DNA of 64,000 bases. Source: Babylonia areolata (Eukaryota; Mollusca; Gastropoda; Neogastropoda; Buccinidae). The DNA lies in NCBI RefSeq assembly GCF_041734735.1, contig NC_134884.1, positions 34,066,409 to 34,130,408 of the forward strand, in the 5' to 3' direction. Position numbers and translations under genes: made by a program. Below the pieces are notes generated by a model. The model was not told the DNA's origin and did no database searches. It saw nothing but the letters and a program-made list of their open reading frames with translations. Shown here piece after piece: positions 42,101-56,785 of the stretch (position 1 is its first letter; the number at the start of each line of letters is the position of its first letter).

Positions 42101-42702
42101 GTTTTTTATGCAGCTGTCCATTTGATGATACATGCATAAGTTTGTATGAGCTGTATTCCACTGCTATATGACCATAAAGTTTTGACTGTGACATTGTGAT
42201 GCTGTGTCATCGTGATGCTTCTGTACACTGAAATGTATTTGAGTATGAGAATATGCATGTCATTAAGTAGATAATCATCCTGGTGTTCTTCTTGCAATGG
42301 TGTAGGTTTTTTTTGTTTGTGTGTGTGTGTGTGTGTATGTGTGTGTACATGTAAAAAAAAAAAAGAAAATTATTTATACTGTTTGTTGTCGTGATACGTG
42401 TGATTTGGGTCAAAACAAGTCTTCATTTCTAATGGACTCAAATGGATTTGTATTTTGTTGTTTTTTTAAATGATGGAAGGTGCCGAATTTTTTTCTTCTT
42501 GTTTTATTTGATTGGTATTAATGAGCTAAGGAGAGTAAATTCACATTTTTGTTGCTTAATCTCATTCCATTTTTTCAAACTTAGTGTGATAAGTCTTTCT
42601 TTTATGATCTTTTTTTGGGTTTTGTGTTGATTTGTTGTTGGTTCTTCTTGAAAAAGGCAATAACTCCCTGCCCCTCGTCTACCCACCTGACTTTGTATTA
42701 TT

Positions 42703-42735
<33 letters not shown>

Positions 42736-45700
42736 TAAAGTGATCGGGGAAAAAAAATATCTGCCTTCTACAATTGTATTTTTCTGTCTTTCAAGCATTC
42801 TTGTTCATACACACAAAAATATACGTACATTTTCTGGACTGTACAGACATTAGCAAGTTGGATAATGCAACAGACACTGATGGCACTTTAAATATTTGTT
42901 TGGTTGTTGGGTAATGTCAGAAGACATGAATAAGATTTTCTGTGCATTTGTTATTAATATTAGTATTATTATTATTATTTTAAAAGTCTTATTGTTGTTA
43001 CCAATTTTTCTTTTGTAAGCTAAAAGAGCTTCTGGTTTGGCCCCATAATGTTAATGTTATGCTATTTCATTCTGTAAAAGTTTGACTAAAATCTTGGCTT
43101 TGCTATTCAGGACACAGGACTGCACGTTTTATGCCATTGGCTTCTGTAAACCCTGTTTAAACACTATTCAAGATTTTGTGTACCAAATGCCAAATTAACA
43201 GGTAAAAACCAAACCAAACCTGAAGCACAGTTACCATTGAATCACAGAGGAAGAGAGGGACTTCACTGAGTGGCTGTCTCAGTGTGAAGACTGACCATTG
43301 ATGCTGTGTAGTCAGTGTGAGCACGGCCCGACATTTGAATGAGTCAGTCTGTTGACTCAGACTTGCTAACAGTTGTATCTGTCTTGATATAATGGAGGAA
43401 TATTGCTGCGTGTTATACTGTACAGCTGTGTGTTTCTATCTGGCTTGGTTGCCAACATACATCCACGACTGCAAAATTGTAAAAAGGAATCCTTGAACCC
43501 TCTAAATTGTATATATCACTTGTGTAGATGAGTGAAATTTTCTTTTCTTTTCTTTTTTTTATATTATATATAATATGTTACTCTTCAATCAGGAGCCTGT
43601 GTCTGTACACATCATAAAAAATATTATTATATGTAATTTTGTGTGTCCATTCAGTTTATTTATATCAGATTCAGTTGTTGTTTTTCCAGTTTCTTGATCT
43701 ATTTGATGCTCTTCCCTCACCCTTTCAATGAGATATGATGATGGACACCAGCTTCACTTCTAGTCAATGTAAAGTTCTCGTCTGTGCAAGTGTATTCTGT
43801 CTGCACATTTGTAATGTGCAAAATTCTAATCCATATTATGAACTGCTGATGAAATAATTATGCATATACAGGTGCCAACATGTGTGTATGCAGTTGCAAC
43901 TACAACGACGAGTCATGCCACCATGTGTACAACAAAGTGACAAATTTCCAGAATGTGTGCGTTGTATTTTTTGCTGTTGTTTTCTTTCTACTTACCATCA
44001 AGTATTTAGTGTTGTTAGGACTTGATGATCGAATGACATGATGTAGAAGTTTGTACCACATTTGTAGGGAAATGATAGGGTTATAGCTTATATGTGTAAG
44101 GAGGTTTTTTTTGTAGATTTGACCGAGGTTGTATTGTATCAGCAAATGTAATTCATCATAGGTTTTTATGTTTATTTTTTCCTGATAATGCAGTTTTTAT
44201 GTACAGCTGTACTGATGGAAATTGAATATATGTTTCACAACATGTATTCTTGAAATATGTATTTTTCATGGGTTTTCTGGAAACAGCAAACAGAGGCAAA
44301 CAGTGGTAAAAGCGGAAGAATTGGAGTATGGAAAGATATTTAGCGAGATGTTTTAGTTGATATTTAGTTTGAAAAAAAAGTTCATGATGAATTGTGTTAT
44401 TATTTTTGGTCAGTTCAGTCCAATGAATTAAGGTGTCCAAAACAACTTTGGAGAAAAAAAACTTGACTCTGAAAGAATGACATCTTTGGAATAATGATGA
44501 TATTTGTTCCAACACATTCCTGTGTATTGCTATTTTCTCCACATTCTTGTTTCACTATCAGACGTTTTCCACCCCTTATTGAATAGAGCATTGTGGCTTT
44601 TAGAAAGGAAAGTAGTTAGGATCTACGTCAGAGGTGTTGCTTGCATGTGTGATGAGGTAATTGCATGCAGTTTTGTTTTTGTTTTTTTTTTTGGGGGGGG
44701 GGGGCTTTAAAAAAGAGTGGTGTGTACAATGCTAAGTTTGGCTGTTACAAATGTAGCGTACATTTACAGTCAAATGTGGAGGAAATTTTTGTTTCTTTCA
44801 TTTCCAGCAGTCAAGTATTGCCTTTTTTTTTCTTCCCATGATCCTACTTAACATGGATTGTTTTGTGTTCCTGCAATAGCAAGATCTATTTACTTCTGAC
44901 GTAATTACTTCAAAACAAGACCAGTGAGTTTTCAGAACTAAGCGTTCATAGAAAGGTAGAGTATTTCTTAGGGCTGTTTTTGGCACTTCATGAACAGGCC
45001 CTAGTTGAACAAAGCCACTCTGGTAAGCACAACTGCACATGCCAGCCTGGTTTTCCTTAGGCAGTTGTTGTATGGCATATGCACAACTTGGGAATAAAGT
45101 GTGTGCTTTTATGAGAACGGATGTTAGATAGTCTGATAAGTGGTGGAGACTTTTCCAGTTGTAGGGTTTTTATTTTTACCTTACCAACCTGAGACATTGC
45201 AGATGCATTGACTGGAATTTGTGTATGCTACACAAACTAAGACTGTGTGGATATATAAACTACATTTTTTCCAGGCTTTTTTTTCTTTTCTTTTTTTGGC
45301 TAGTGTGTGGTTGCATGTGTTCTAGCAGGGTAGGGGACTGGGTGTTTTAGGATTGCAAATTAATAAACTACAGTTGCTTTTGGGGTTCCAGTGCAGATGT
45401 TGAACAAGCATCCAAATCTTACATAGCAGTGCTGAAGAGATTCCATGCCTTCACAGTGAATATGTTTTGCTTTGTGTGGGTCAGTTAGTCATGGCACCTG
45501 GCAGTGCAAAAACTACAAAAGAAGGAGACTGGTAATGCTGTAGCTTGTCATATGTACATTTTATCAGTTGTTTGATAGGTGCTGGTGTCGTTGATTTTGT
45601 TGCTGGTCTAGTGGGACAGAAACTCTCACTCTTGCTTGTGTTGCCTGCTTTTTGAAATGTAGCTCTTCGTTTTTACGTGCAGTGAAATGTGGTTCAGCCT

Positions 45701-45864
45701 TAATAGCTTTTCTATGCATGATTATTGTTTGTGTGTCTTTGTTTTTAAGATTTTTGCTGTTGTTGTTAGAATTTTTGGAGAAGGTACTCACACAAATTTA
45801 CATAACACCGTATTCCCAGACGCAGATTTGGGCATGCATATGCACCTTCATAACATGCGCATGT

Positions 45865-45867
<3 letters not shown>

Positions 45868-45900
<33 letters not shown>

Positions 45901-45912
45901 AATCGCACACAC
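45868..45912. repeat. (CA)n microsatellite
   Basis: CA run with one short interruption in the gene-free region after MTSS1. Confidence 0.93.
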
Positions 45913-48699
45913 ACTCATACTCATTCTTTCTCAGTCATTCTGTCTGCATGCATACACATCAAACACCTGCATAAGACTGCATACAGTTAGTGCACTCAGA
46001 CATTGAAATGTATTCTCAGATGCCCCCCCCACCCCCTCTTTTTCCTCACATCCCCTTTCTCTCTCCCCCCCCCCACCCCCACCAAAAAAAAGGCTAAACC
46101 TAGCATGACCCAAGAGAAATCTTTGTTGTCCATATGTATTTTTTGTGATATGTTTTTAGATTGCAAATAGATACAACAAAAACACAAGTCTCGCCATTTA
46201 TTTTTCATTTCACAAAAAAATGGGGATGTCCAAGTGACATCCTTGAGCTCTTTGTGATGGAAAGTGCAGTTTTCATTTAGCATACAAATGGCCTGGCAAC
46301 TTGAGAAAAGGATGTTGCTGGTACCATGCCATCTTTCACGCATTTCATCATTTGTTGTTTACATGATCTCATTTGAAAGCAATAACACTTTAAGTGATCA
46401 GAAAAAAAAGTTAGCTAGCTGACTGTTGTTGTTCGTTTCCTATTTAATTTTTGTAACTTAGTTTAGAAGTGGGTTTTTTTTGTTGTTTTTTTCGAAGTAC
46501 TTTTTAAACTTTTTTTTTTTTTTTTTTTTATCAAGCATTCAGCTTAGAATAGTGTATGGATGTTTGTTTTGACCAATTAGGATGGCTTCTTTTTTGTTAT
46601 TTGTATGTTTAATCTTGAGTATATTTAGGTTCAGTGCTGCAGAAAAACACAAACACTAGCCAGGTCGTAGTTAAGATTACAGACATTTATTAAAGCCTGA
46701 TGTTGAACACATTACATTTGAATGACTCACCCTATCCCAGTCCTTTAAAGATGAGAAAGGACAGGTACATTTTCGGTGTTACAAATTGTAAATGTTATAT
46801 TTCTGGGCTTTTGTTTCCTGTTTGATAATGGATTTTTTTTTTCTTCTTCACTTGGATACACACATGCTCAGTACACTCACACTTTAGCATTTTATCCATT
46901 TTGGTATTCCTTTTTGCTTTGCTAGCCAATATATATATATATTTTTTTTTTCCTCCCCAGATTATTCACTGATGTTTTTTTTTTCTCTTGACAAGATGTC
47001 ACACTTTTGAGTGTGTGTGGGGAGGGTGACTGTTTTGCTTATTTCCCTTCCCATGAAGTGAGAGTTTGCTTTTTGTGCTGTTCTTGAGTGTCCCTTACAT
47101 AATGTAATATATTCACTTTAATGTACCTTTTTTTTCATCCTGTCAGAACTCCTGTGGACTGGTAATGGAGACAGGGGGCATCTCCTGATTTACTTGCTAA
47201 AGTGTGTTGAGTGATTTTCCTGTGCAATCTTTACCCTTTCTTTGAGAAACTTTTTGGTAACTGTTATGAGCGTATTGCTGTCATTCAGGAGTACGGTGTT
47301 TCTTGGTTTAAAGGTTTTGAAATGGCCATCGTGTGGCCAAGGCAATTAATTTTTTTTTTTAAAGCGCCATGACCCCCATTTTCTATAAATTCTCAGCTTG
47401 AAACTTCCTGTTTTCTATTGCTCTGTTTCTGGCTTTTATCTTTTTGTTCAGTGGTCTCTTCCTTTATCTTGTTCTCTTCTTCTGCCTTGCCAGTCATTCA
47501 CCTTTTTTTTTTTTTTTTTTTTCCTAGAAAGTTTAATATTAAAAAAAATCTTTTGTCTGGACTCGATAATAAAGTATTCTTACTCAGTATCTTAATTTTT
47601 TTTGTGCATGTGTGTGTGCCCAGGACATTGTGAGGTGCATGCTGGCATTTTTTATTTTATTTTATATGCCTTTTGTGATTTTTCAGCTATCATTGTGTTT
47701 GTATTAAGGTTTTTTTTGTGGGTTTTTTTTTAATATATTTTTTAAGGAATCCTCTGGTGAAAAAAATGATGGAATGGTCCATTTCAGATACATGTCCAAA
47801 GTTTAAGTGCATGAATTTGCCTTATTTTCGTTTCCAAGTTTCTTTCGGTTTATGTTCTATGGGATAGGTATTGACTGCCCTGTGCAGTCAGCAGATTGAT
47901 AAGCAGCAGTAATGAAAATGATATTAATAACAATAGTACTGATACAAAGCCACATGATGCTTGCATGTATGTGTGTGCACTCACACACGTATACATGCAC
48001 ATCATCAAAAGGCACAGGATAGAAACCTTTCTTTCTTAGTGGGACAAGGCCACCCGTTTGTTTGTTAAACTTTTTTTCTTCTGTTTTCCAGTGGGGGGTA
48101 AGCCTGTGGTTCATTTGATTGTTGTACTGTTTTAATTATTTAAATATTCAGTGAGATTTGTATGGAATCTAGGTTTTCCCGTACAATGATTTTTGTTTCA
48201 TGTGTTGGTTACTTTTGTACTGATTGTATATGTATTGTATGCATAAAATAAAAACAACAGTTGTATGAAAAAAAAACAACAACAACAAAAACCACCCAAC
48301 AACCAAGATTGGAAATTTGTACAGGTAAGGCAGTGTACGATATACCTTTTATATTTCAATATTTTGAATTAACTATACTGATCACTATTTTTATATTGTC
48401 AAATGTGTCGTCAGTGCCAAATGTTATTTGCATCAACTTGATTTTAAACTTTTTTTAAGCCTAATGAAACGGTCTAATGAACATACATTTGACGATTTTG
48501 ATAGATGATGATTTATTATTTTATTATGCAATGACTAATTTGAAATAAACAGAGCTCTCTTTATTGTGTCTGAGAGTGCACGTCTTTCCATGTTTATACT
48601 ATCCTTGCTTTCCAAAAAATCCCGTGCAAGATATTATTTCCTCTTTTCTGTCAATCGCTGTTATTTTCCTTTTTTTCTCTGTCTGTCTGCCTTCTTTGT

Positions 48700-48990
48700 T
48701 AGATTGCTGCTGGCAGGTTGTTGATGTGACATAAGAACAGCAAAGGGCTGAGCACTGTACCCTGCAGGACGCCAGAGTTAACTGCAACTTCTTGTGATTC
48801 CTCGCCATCCAAGACAACCTTCATGGCATGGCAGGGCTGGTAAGGAAGTTATGGATCCAGCGATGTATGGGGTCTCTGACACCATAGTGGGACAGCTTAT
48901 GGAGTAGTTTCTTGTGTGGCACAGTGTCAAGGCCTTACTGAAATCCAGTATAGCCAGGTCTACTTGGGCACCTGTTTTTAATCCTGATGA
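48700..48990 (-). mobile_element. LINE reverse transcriptase fragment
   Basis: The minus strand reads DLAILDFSKA, then DTVPHKKLLHKLSHYG, RDPIHRWIHNFLTSP and a degraded PQGTVLGPLLF motif, the central RT palm of CR1/Jockey-type LINEs. It is broken by stops and shifts and lacks both ends. Only the RT 2-5 region remains. Confidence 0.8.
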
Positions 48991-49239
48991 TTAAGGCTGC
49001 GTGTGTCTGTCAGTTGGGCTCTCTAAGTCGGACTGAAATTTTTATTTGTTAAAAGATGTTGACTGCTGGACCTTGTAGTGAAATGAACTTTTGAAGAAAC
49101 AAAAGGGGTGTAAAAGAAAATTGTAAAGATCTTGATACAATCTGTCAGACGAATGTTCTTTTGAGCACACGCTTCTTTTTTAGTCAGTGTTTCATGTACT
49201 AATTCTACTTTGGTTAAGTTGATGAGGCGTGTAAATACA

Positions 49240-49640
49240 TGAAACGGTCACTGTGTTGGGTAGGACACATCTCCAGAATGGAAGACCACCGACTACCCTA
49301 GATTATTTTGTATGATGTACTGTCATCTGGTCACCGCAAAAGATAAGTACCCCAGCTAGAATCAGTACAAAGACGTGCTGAAAGGCCCTCAAAACCTGTG
49401 ACATCAACTCCCCCCGCCAGTGGACTAGCCAAGCCATGGACTGAAGTCGTCTGGCGCCACACCATCCACCAAGACACCAGCACCTTTGAAACAAGCTGTG
49501 GTGTCAGTCTGGAAGAGAAGATCAGGTGGAGAAATAGGGGACGAGCACCCATCACACAGCCAGACATTTCCCTGCAGCCGATTGCGGAAGAATCTGCCGA
49601 TCTCCAGTCGGACTCGTCAGCCATCTGCATGCTTGCACTC
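49240..49640 (+). mobile_element. LINE C-terminal fragment
   Basis: A translation with CWVGHISRMEDHRLP, then TWxxxRHTIHQDTSTFE-like and LEEKIRWRNRGRAP blocks matches the post-RT region of the same broad LINE group as the fragment at 49-1031. It is broken. It lies next to an inverted RT fragment of a different LINE. Confidence 0.7.
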
Positions 49641-50523
49641 GGAATGGACGAAACTGATTTGACCTTCACATGTATCTTCAGTCCCAAAGTCATTGCCAGC
49701 CAGCAACAACTTATGGTGAAGTTGAAGGTGAAATGCATGAAATGTTGGCCACAAGTTTTTATGTGGTACCTCTTTTCACTTACGTTTTTACTTTTTTCTT
49801 CTTCTTTTTTCTGTTACTGTTCTGGTGGCTCCAGTAGTCCATGGAAATTTATCCATAGTTGCCAAAGTATTTTGTCAGAAACCCATATCAGTAGCAGACA
49901 GTTACCCCTTTGGGAATACTGGTGGGGTGGGTGGAGTAGGGGTTGGGGGAGGGTATCTGGAAATTTTGTGCTAGAAGTGAACTCTGTCCTATCACTGCCT
50001 CCGTTCCTGCCCTTTCCTTTCTTTTATCTGTCTCTTCCATTCACATTCACTGCCTCCCTGCATCACTCCACTACATCATTTTCAGGAGATCTTCAAATTT
50101 CATGTGTTTCTGTGTCTCGTTGGACTTGATAAGTGGGTACCTTTATTGTGTTGTATTTTTGTGTGTGTGTCTGTCATCCAGGAAACATGAGTTGAGTTTC
50201 TCGGTTATTAGATGTATGTAAAGATTGGTTTTATGTTTATATTTTTGATTTTAATGTGCTGTTGTTGTATTTAGATTTATTTTCTTTTCCAGTCCTCTTT
50301 GTTTTTTGTCATTTTTGTTTTTGTTTTTTTGTTTTAATGCACCATCTATCATTAGTTGATTGTATTGAGATTTTATTTTTTACTTTCCTAGTCTTTTGGA
50401 GAGGAAATTTATGGAATGGTCAATGCCAGAATCACATCCTGGGTTTTCCTGCTGTAATTCAGGTGCAGTTGTGCTTTATTATTTTTTTTTTCAGACTTAA
50501 CATCAGTTTGAGGGTATGTGTGT

Positions 50524-50555
<32 letters not shown>

Positions 50556-52150
50556 ATAGTGTTTTCATTTGGGATGTCATCCTGTACAATCGGCTGGGTT
50601 AAAATTGTAAGAATATGTTGCCAGTTCTTGAGTTTATCATGAAGTGTTTCTTCCATATTTTCACAAGATTTCCCGAAACAAAACTCTGATTCTTTGAATA
50701 TTTTTTACCTGCAGGTGAACTGAACATAGGTACAATTGTCTTCTCCTCTGACCATTGTAGTCAGCAGTTGACCACATCATGAAACATAAGTCGTCCTTGG
50801 TTTGATGGAGAGCAGTGATGGTCATGCTGATGTGTGTGAGTGCTTTCTCTGTGTGTGTGTGTGTGTGTGCACGCGCGCGTGTGCGCGCAGGAGCTATCTT
50901 CAGCAACTCTGGAAGATGTGAGCATAAATAGGTTTAGGGGGTATTGGGGGGAGGTTGGAGGGGGGTAGGGGAGGAGAGGGGGGAAAGATGGGCTTAGCTG
51001 CAGGCATTTGAGCTTTATTGAAACCTGGTCATGTGCAAAAACATTCCGTAAGCGATATCTTTCCAAAAAATCATTCACTTTTTCCTGAGAATTGCTCCAT
51101 AAAACTCCTTTTCAAAACGCATGGAATGCAATAGCAGTCTTGGGCATGATTTTTTTTTTGTTTTGTTTTTTTGGAAGCCTTACAACTTATCTACAGAGTG
51201 TGTGTGTGTTGGTTTTTAGTCCATCAGGTATGGATTTTTTTTTTTTTTTTTTTTTTTTACTGGAAACTTTCAAAATTACCTACAAAGATGTCATTAATGA
51301 TGAACCCTAAAAGAAAATTATTGGTTTACATTTCTCAGTACTTTCAAGATTAAGTTCTTGTTCTTTTTTAGCCAGTTTTCTTCTTGTCAGTGATGACCAA
51401 TGATGCACAATATAGCACATTAACCTTTGCTGATGTCTTCTGGAGATGGGTTTTAGCTTCTTGTAATGTACTCTCAGTGTTCTTTTTACCAAGCTGCTTT
51501 TTTTAAATTTCATCTCTTTCTGTCCTCTTTATCTGTTGATTTCGTGTTCTGAAATGGCACCCTAATGGTTTGAATGTGTATGTGATTCTCAAGTTGTCTG
51601 ATGTATTGTTATGTGTTTGTTTGCGATTTTTCTCTCCATTTCTAAAAGCAGGGAGAATAGATGGAGGGTGGGGGCAGAGGGGTGTGGGTGTGTAGCATCA
51701 CTTCTTATGGTGTTGTAAACATTATTCAAACTGGTGCACAACAGAGGAAAAGGCCAGGACGTCTTGTCTTGTCTTGTCTTGTGAATGAGAGGCTGCCGTT
51801 CTTGGTGTTTTGGGGTTTTTTTGTCTTTGGGGCGATCATGGCGGCTTCCCAGAGTCTTTGTTTCTCTTGTCTTTGTAAGGTCTGTGGTACACATGCAGAT
51901 CCAACTAAAGCCACAAATTAGCTGGCTGCTGAAAATGTTATTGAAATGAATTTTATTTATTATTAGTGGGTTTCAGCTGCCTGAGGTGGTCATTATTCAG
52001 TGCATTGTTGTGGCAGGGTGGTGTTACCAGCATACAGGATTTTACAGCATTTATGTTTTTGACCGCACTCTTCACTCATCAAAGCCAAACACACACACAT
52101 GCACATGCACCCACTCACACACACACCATGACAAATCACAGAATTTCATG
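49641..52150. other. Intergenic or downstream region between convergent genes
   Basis: T-rich until about 51.6 kb, with a GT run at 50515-50556 and a purine-rich G stretch at 50935-50990. I see no supported gene. A short TCTTG run (51767-51782) is also present. Confidence 0.6.
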
Positions 52151-55100
52151 TCCACTTTATTTTATTTTTTTTTGTTCACATATCAGCACAGTTTCATGAA
52201 ATCAACCCCTCTTTTGGGTATATAATAGATAAAGAGTAAGATATTTGGGAATTAAAACTAGTCGGAACTGAAAACGCACTATAATAATAACAAACAGTAA
52301 AGTCACTGATTGGAGATGGAAGAAATTGTAAAACAAAATGAAAATGGCACATATATTAAAAGGTTAAACAGCTTCACACACAGACCAAGCCAGTAGTAGT
52401 AGTAGTAATATTGCAGATACCTTTTTGAAGCAAGCACAGGAGGTAAATTATGCAAGAAAAAAACAGCTGAGGTACACCATGCAGAAAACGTTTACAGAGT
52501 TTATTTCCCCAATGACGAAGTACAGACGCAGATCTAGAATGAAGATGAGATTGGCCAAACCATGGGAGGAGGCAGGGTTGTGGTGTGAGAAGGGGATGGG
52601 GTGTGTGTGAAGATGCAGGAGACGGTGGTACTGGGTAGTCACCAGTAATGGAGAAAACAGAATAGCACCAAACTTGTGTTACACAAATTCAGGGAATGAT
52701 ATTCTGTGTGATGAATCGGTTTAAAAAGGAAAGAAGAAAATGGAAAAAAAAAGGGGGGGAAACGGGACCTTTGGGATTTGTGGATTATGGGACTTGTGTT
52801 CATTACAAGAACTTGTGTTGGTAATGGGTATTTGTTTTATTGATGACAAGAACTGTTGTTGATGAACTGGGATCTTGCTGAGGACAGCAGAAGTGGACAG
52901 ACAACCCTATGGAAATGAAGCACAGTTTTTTTTATATTGTGGGCATGAAAAGGGACACTCATACCACATTTGTAGTTTGTTTTTTGTGTATGTGTGTTTT
53001 TTTTTTACCAGTGCATGTTTCCATCTGATAAACCATATTTTGTGCGTCATCGTAATTTATCTGTTTAAAATGAAATCGTTTTTATCAGCGTGATCAAAAT
53101 ATTTTTCTTGTGACAATAGGTCACCTTCCAGAGTGGTACAATTGTTGCAGGAGTGGAGGATGAATTGTTCATTTCATCCAGGCCTTTTGTCTTTAGCCTG
53201 TTAAAACTAAAACAAAAAAACCCAAGACAACTGGGTACTGAGATTTTGTTTGGCATATTCATTAAAGCTACTGTACATTATCTTTTGCAAACACTTTAAT
53301 ATACAAAATACTTTAAAAAAAAAATTTTTAATTTTATTTTTTAAAGCCAAAGACGAACAGGGACAGACATGACAATGTTGAAAAAATATGGAGAGGAAGG
53401 TCCTTTTTTTAATTTTGAGGGGTACCAATTTGTGGGAAGAGAAACTGGACAGGATTTCAGAATGAAGAGAACAAACAAACAAAAAAACAAAACAAAAAAA
53501 AACCCACGAAAAAAGGACTCCACATTGAAAAAAAACCCTGTCATTAATGGACAAGGTATGTATGTATATTGGGCAACCAATACAACAATATCAAATAGTA
53601 AAAATGCAATCTGTAAACAACATTGGCATTCACAGCAATAATGCTTTTGTGGCATGATCAAAAAGTCTTTGGATGAGCAGACCTTTCAAGTGTCCAAGAA
53701 GAAACACACAAGTTGGGGTTCATTTTAAAAAGCAAAGATTAGCTTAGAAAGGATTTCAGGAAATTAAAAAGAAAAAACCTTCAAGAACCAAAAGCAGGGT
53801 TGCACCATTAGTCATGTACAATCAACTATAAAAGAATTGTTCATTCTTTATGTACATTGTCATTATGCTGTTATCACAAATCACAAGGTTAATTAATTTT
53901 ACACAACTGCATTTAACTCCTTTGGTGTGAGTACACAAGAATGATCACAATGCAACATATATAAATATATACACAATACTTTGCAAAACATATATATAAT
54001 CAACTCATGCTTTGGTATATGCTGTGGACAAACTGTGGTAACTGTTCAGTAATCTGGTTCAGTCTCTGTACCCAAATTGTGGAATAGATGGCATTCAAGC
54101 TGACAAATATACATTCATTTTGGCAATGTGCTGCATCTGCAATCAAGAGGAGGAGGACATGTACTACAGGGAGAAAAAAACATATCTTCTTGATGAAGAC
54201 TTGGCCAGTTTGTGAGACCATGTTAAAAAACAGAAAAGAAAAAGGCAGCAGGTTTAAAGTCAAGCAGTGTTGCACACTTTACAGCTACCTACGGGGGCTT
54301 TTGATACAAATACAGTCTGCTGGCTACATCAAAGTCAATATTCAACAGTTTCTAGCATCACACTGTTTTCAATTGTTTTAAACAGTCTCTGCATAACTTT
54401 TTTTTTCTCCTCTAAATTAAATCAAAATATGCAAAACTTGTATTAAAATAACATAAAAAGCAACAACAACAAAAAAAGGCTAAACAGCTGAAACCCTGGT
54501 TCATGATATGCTTTAGAAACTTGAAGGATTGTGGGCGTCAGTGAGATGCTCAGATTTTTCTGGTTTTGACTGCCATGTCTTGTCAGTGTGTTTGTCTTTA
54601 ACGTTGACAATTTCTCATCCATCACAAGTGGAATTGGAAGGTAACTTGGTACAATAGCATTTTTGTGTGTGTGTGTGTTTTGGTATCTCCTTTCCACGAC
54701 CACTGATCGGAAAGGTCTGAGCTTCAATCATGGTCAAAGCAACCCATTGGAGGGTTTCAAATATCTGAAAACCAGTCAGAAGTGCTATTCCCCAGCCCCT
54801 TCCGAATGCAGTGGTTTTATCAAGGCATGCCTTGAAATCGACAGGACAGTACATCCCCCCTTGACTTTCCCCATAACTCCCCACCTCCTCCCCTGGAATC
54901 CTCACCACTTGACAAATGCCAGTTGGTGTGGCCTGGATGTCATGAAAGCTAGCTTTCAGGGTGATATGTTTGCCAAAGGTCTGGTGAGCGCCATGCACAC
55001 AGTGACCACTATGAACATTATTTTAAAGAGAAAAAACAATATGTATACAAAGGCATGGTGGTGGAGAAGAGGGGAGAGAGGGATACCATAACTGTGGCAT

Positions 55101-56421
55101 GCAAGCTATATCTGGGAGATGCTGTAACAAAGTAAACTTCTCTTTTTTGTGTGTGTGGTTATTGTTGACATTTTTGAACTTGCATTTACAGTCTGATGCT
55201 CTGAAACACAAGTATATGATATCAAGACCAGGTTAGAATGTACATTTTTCTTGTCTGGCTGACAGTAAAACGAGTTGTGCATTTGCACTGGTTGGCTGAT
55301 CGTTCAGTTTTGCAGACATCAGTGGGGATAAATTCAGATGAGTGACCAGCATATCAAGGACCTGCAGTATCTGTTGATACAAATGTTCTCAAAATGCCAG
55401 ACTGAAAAGAAATGGCATTTCCCAGTTTTAATGAAAAAGGGGGCCAAATAGATGACTCTTTCAAAATCTGAAAAGCAAATAAAGCACCCACATTTGGTCG
55501 ACGTCACCTTCTTGTCAAGGGAAGTGGCTCAGGCAATGATTAAAAGATAACAACGAAACAATAAAGGAAGCAAAACTGAATATTTGAGGTGATTACAGTA
55601 CCAAAACTGATACACCCACACACCAACCACCAAACCTTTCTATTGATTACATAATAAAAAGACCAACACACTCTAACACATCCCAAACAAACAAAACCTG
55701 CTTAAACACACGTTTATATACATTGGAGGAAACAGGTTTTTTCCCTCACAGAAAGAATGTGTGAGAGTGCTGTCATTTAAACGCCTTGATGCCCTTATTT
55801 TAAACAGACTGAAATATACACACCACATGTACAAACTATAACGGAATGCCTACTATGATAGTTCTGCAGATGTAATAGATGTCAGTATTTTTGGTTTCTA
55901 TGCCGTTCAAATATATACAAATGTTTTGTATTTATTGTTACAGATTTTTTTTTTTTTTTTTAACCAAGTGTGATGGAAGGAACTTTTATTTCACTGGCAA
56001 GCTCATCAAATGAATTGATAGACTTCCCAAGAAAACCATCAAAACTTGGGTTTGTATCCCTAGAGAGTGATTTTTTTTTTTTTAATACAATAATTATCAG
56101 GCATCTATAGTCAAAGGAACGTTTTGGAAGCTCTTGCCTGAAATTGCTCAAATCAGAAGTTAATACTTGAGAGAAGACATGCAAAGACAAACAATAATAG
56201 CTCGGAGAACCATTCATATACATGTACTGCCATAATACCTGGACTAATTCTGTTCTCAGTCAGATGCTCCTGTATTCTTGGATTAATTAAAACTTGCACA
56301 AGATTGGAAGGTAACAAGACCACAAATAAACAATCTATCTCGTAAATTGGGGGCACCACACATTTGGTAACCAGCGCCCTCCATCCTTCGAGGTTGTCTC
56401 TCCTGACCATGTCACTCCAGG

Positions 56422-56653
56422 TTAACTCTCTCCATACGAACGACGAAAGAGACGACGTTAACAGCGTTTCACCCCAATTACCATCATCAAAATATTGCAA
56501 GCGGAAGGCTCTTATACTGAAGACGTGAATGTTGACAAAGAATACCACAATTCTGACGACGGAAGCTAAAGGTTGGGTCATTCAGACACCCACTGGACAT
56601 CCGAGGGGTCTGTGTAGAGGAGAAGAGAGGACTGGCCGTACTGAGTGAGTTAG
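56422..56653. mobile_element. TTAA-flanked MITE (piggyBac-like)
   Basis: Starts TTAACTCTCTCCATACGAAC. The other end, inverted, reads CTAACTCACTCAGTACGGCC, giving imperfect terminal inverted repeats and TTAA/TTAG flanks. I recall near-identical sequence as a high-copy repeat in caenogastropod genomes. About 232 bp, non-coding. Confidence 0.65.
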
Positions 56654-56726
56654 ACCTGTCCACTCTGAGATGTTGTCCTCCTATCCTTTCTTCTGCCCGA
56701 CTCTTCTCCTTGGTCCTTGCACTGTT

Positions 56727-56785
56727 CCCTGCAGAAAGGTCTTGGCCAGTCCTGTTCCCTGCCGAAAGGTCTTGGCCAGTTCTGA
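56727..56785. repeat. Two-copy 30-bp tandem repeat
   Basis: TGTTCCCTGCAGAAAGGTCT and its copy with one base changed lie head to tail, each followed by TGGCCAGT. Confidence 0.93.

Larger units (their letters stand above)
36186..48560 (+). other. Probable long MTSS1 3' UTR and downstream sequence
   Basis: About 12 kb without a gene, T-rich on the + strand, with many ATTTA words. AATAAA signals occur at 39476-39481, 45093-45098, 47568-47573, 48247-48252 and 48544-48549, so alternative polyadenylation is possible. A CTTT repeat (36245-36275) and a G34 tract (39142-39175) lie within. The true 3' end cannot be fixed from sequence alone. Confidence 0.5.

Noticed and set aside
54615-55091. 127-aa (minus) and 142-aa (plus) frames
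   Set aside because: No recognisable domain, overlapping each other, and located in the presumed teashirt 3' UTR.
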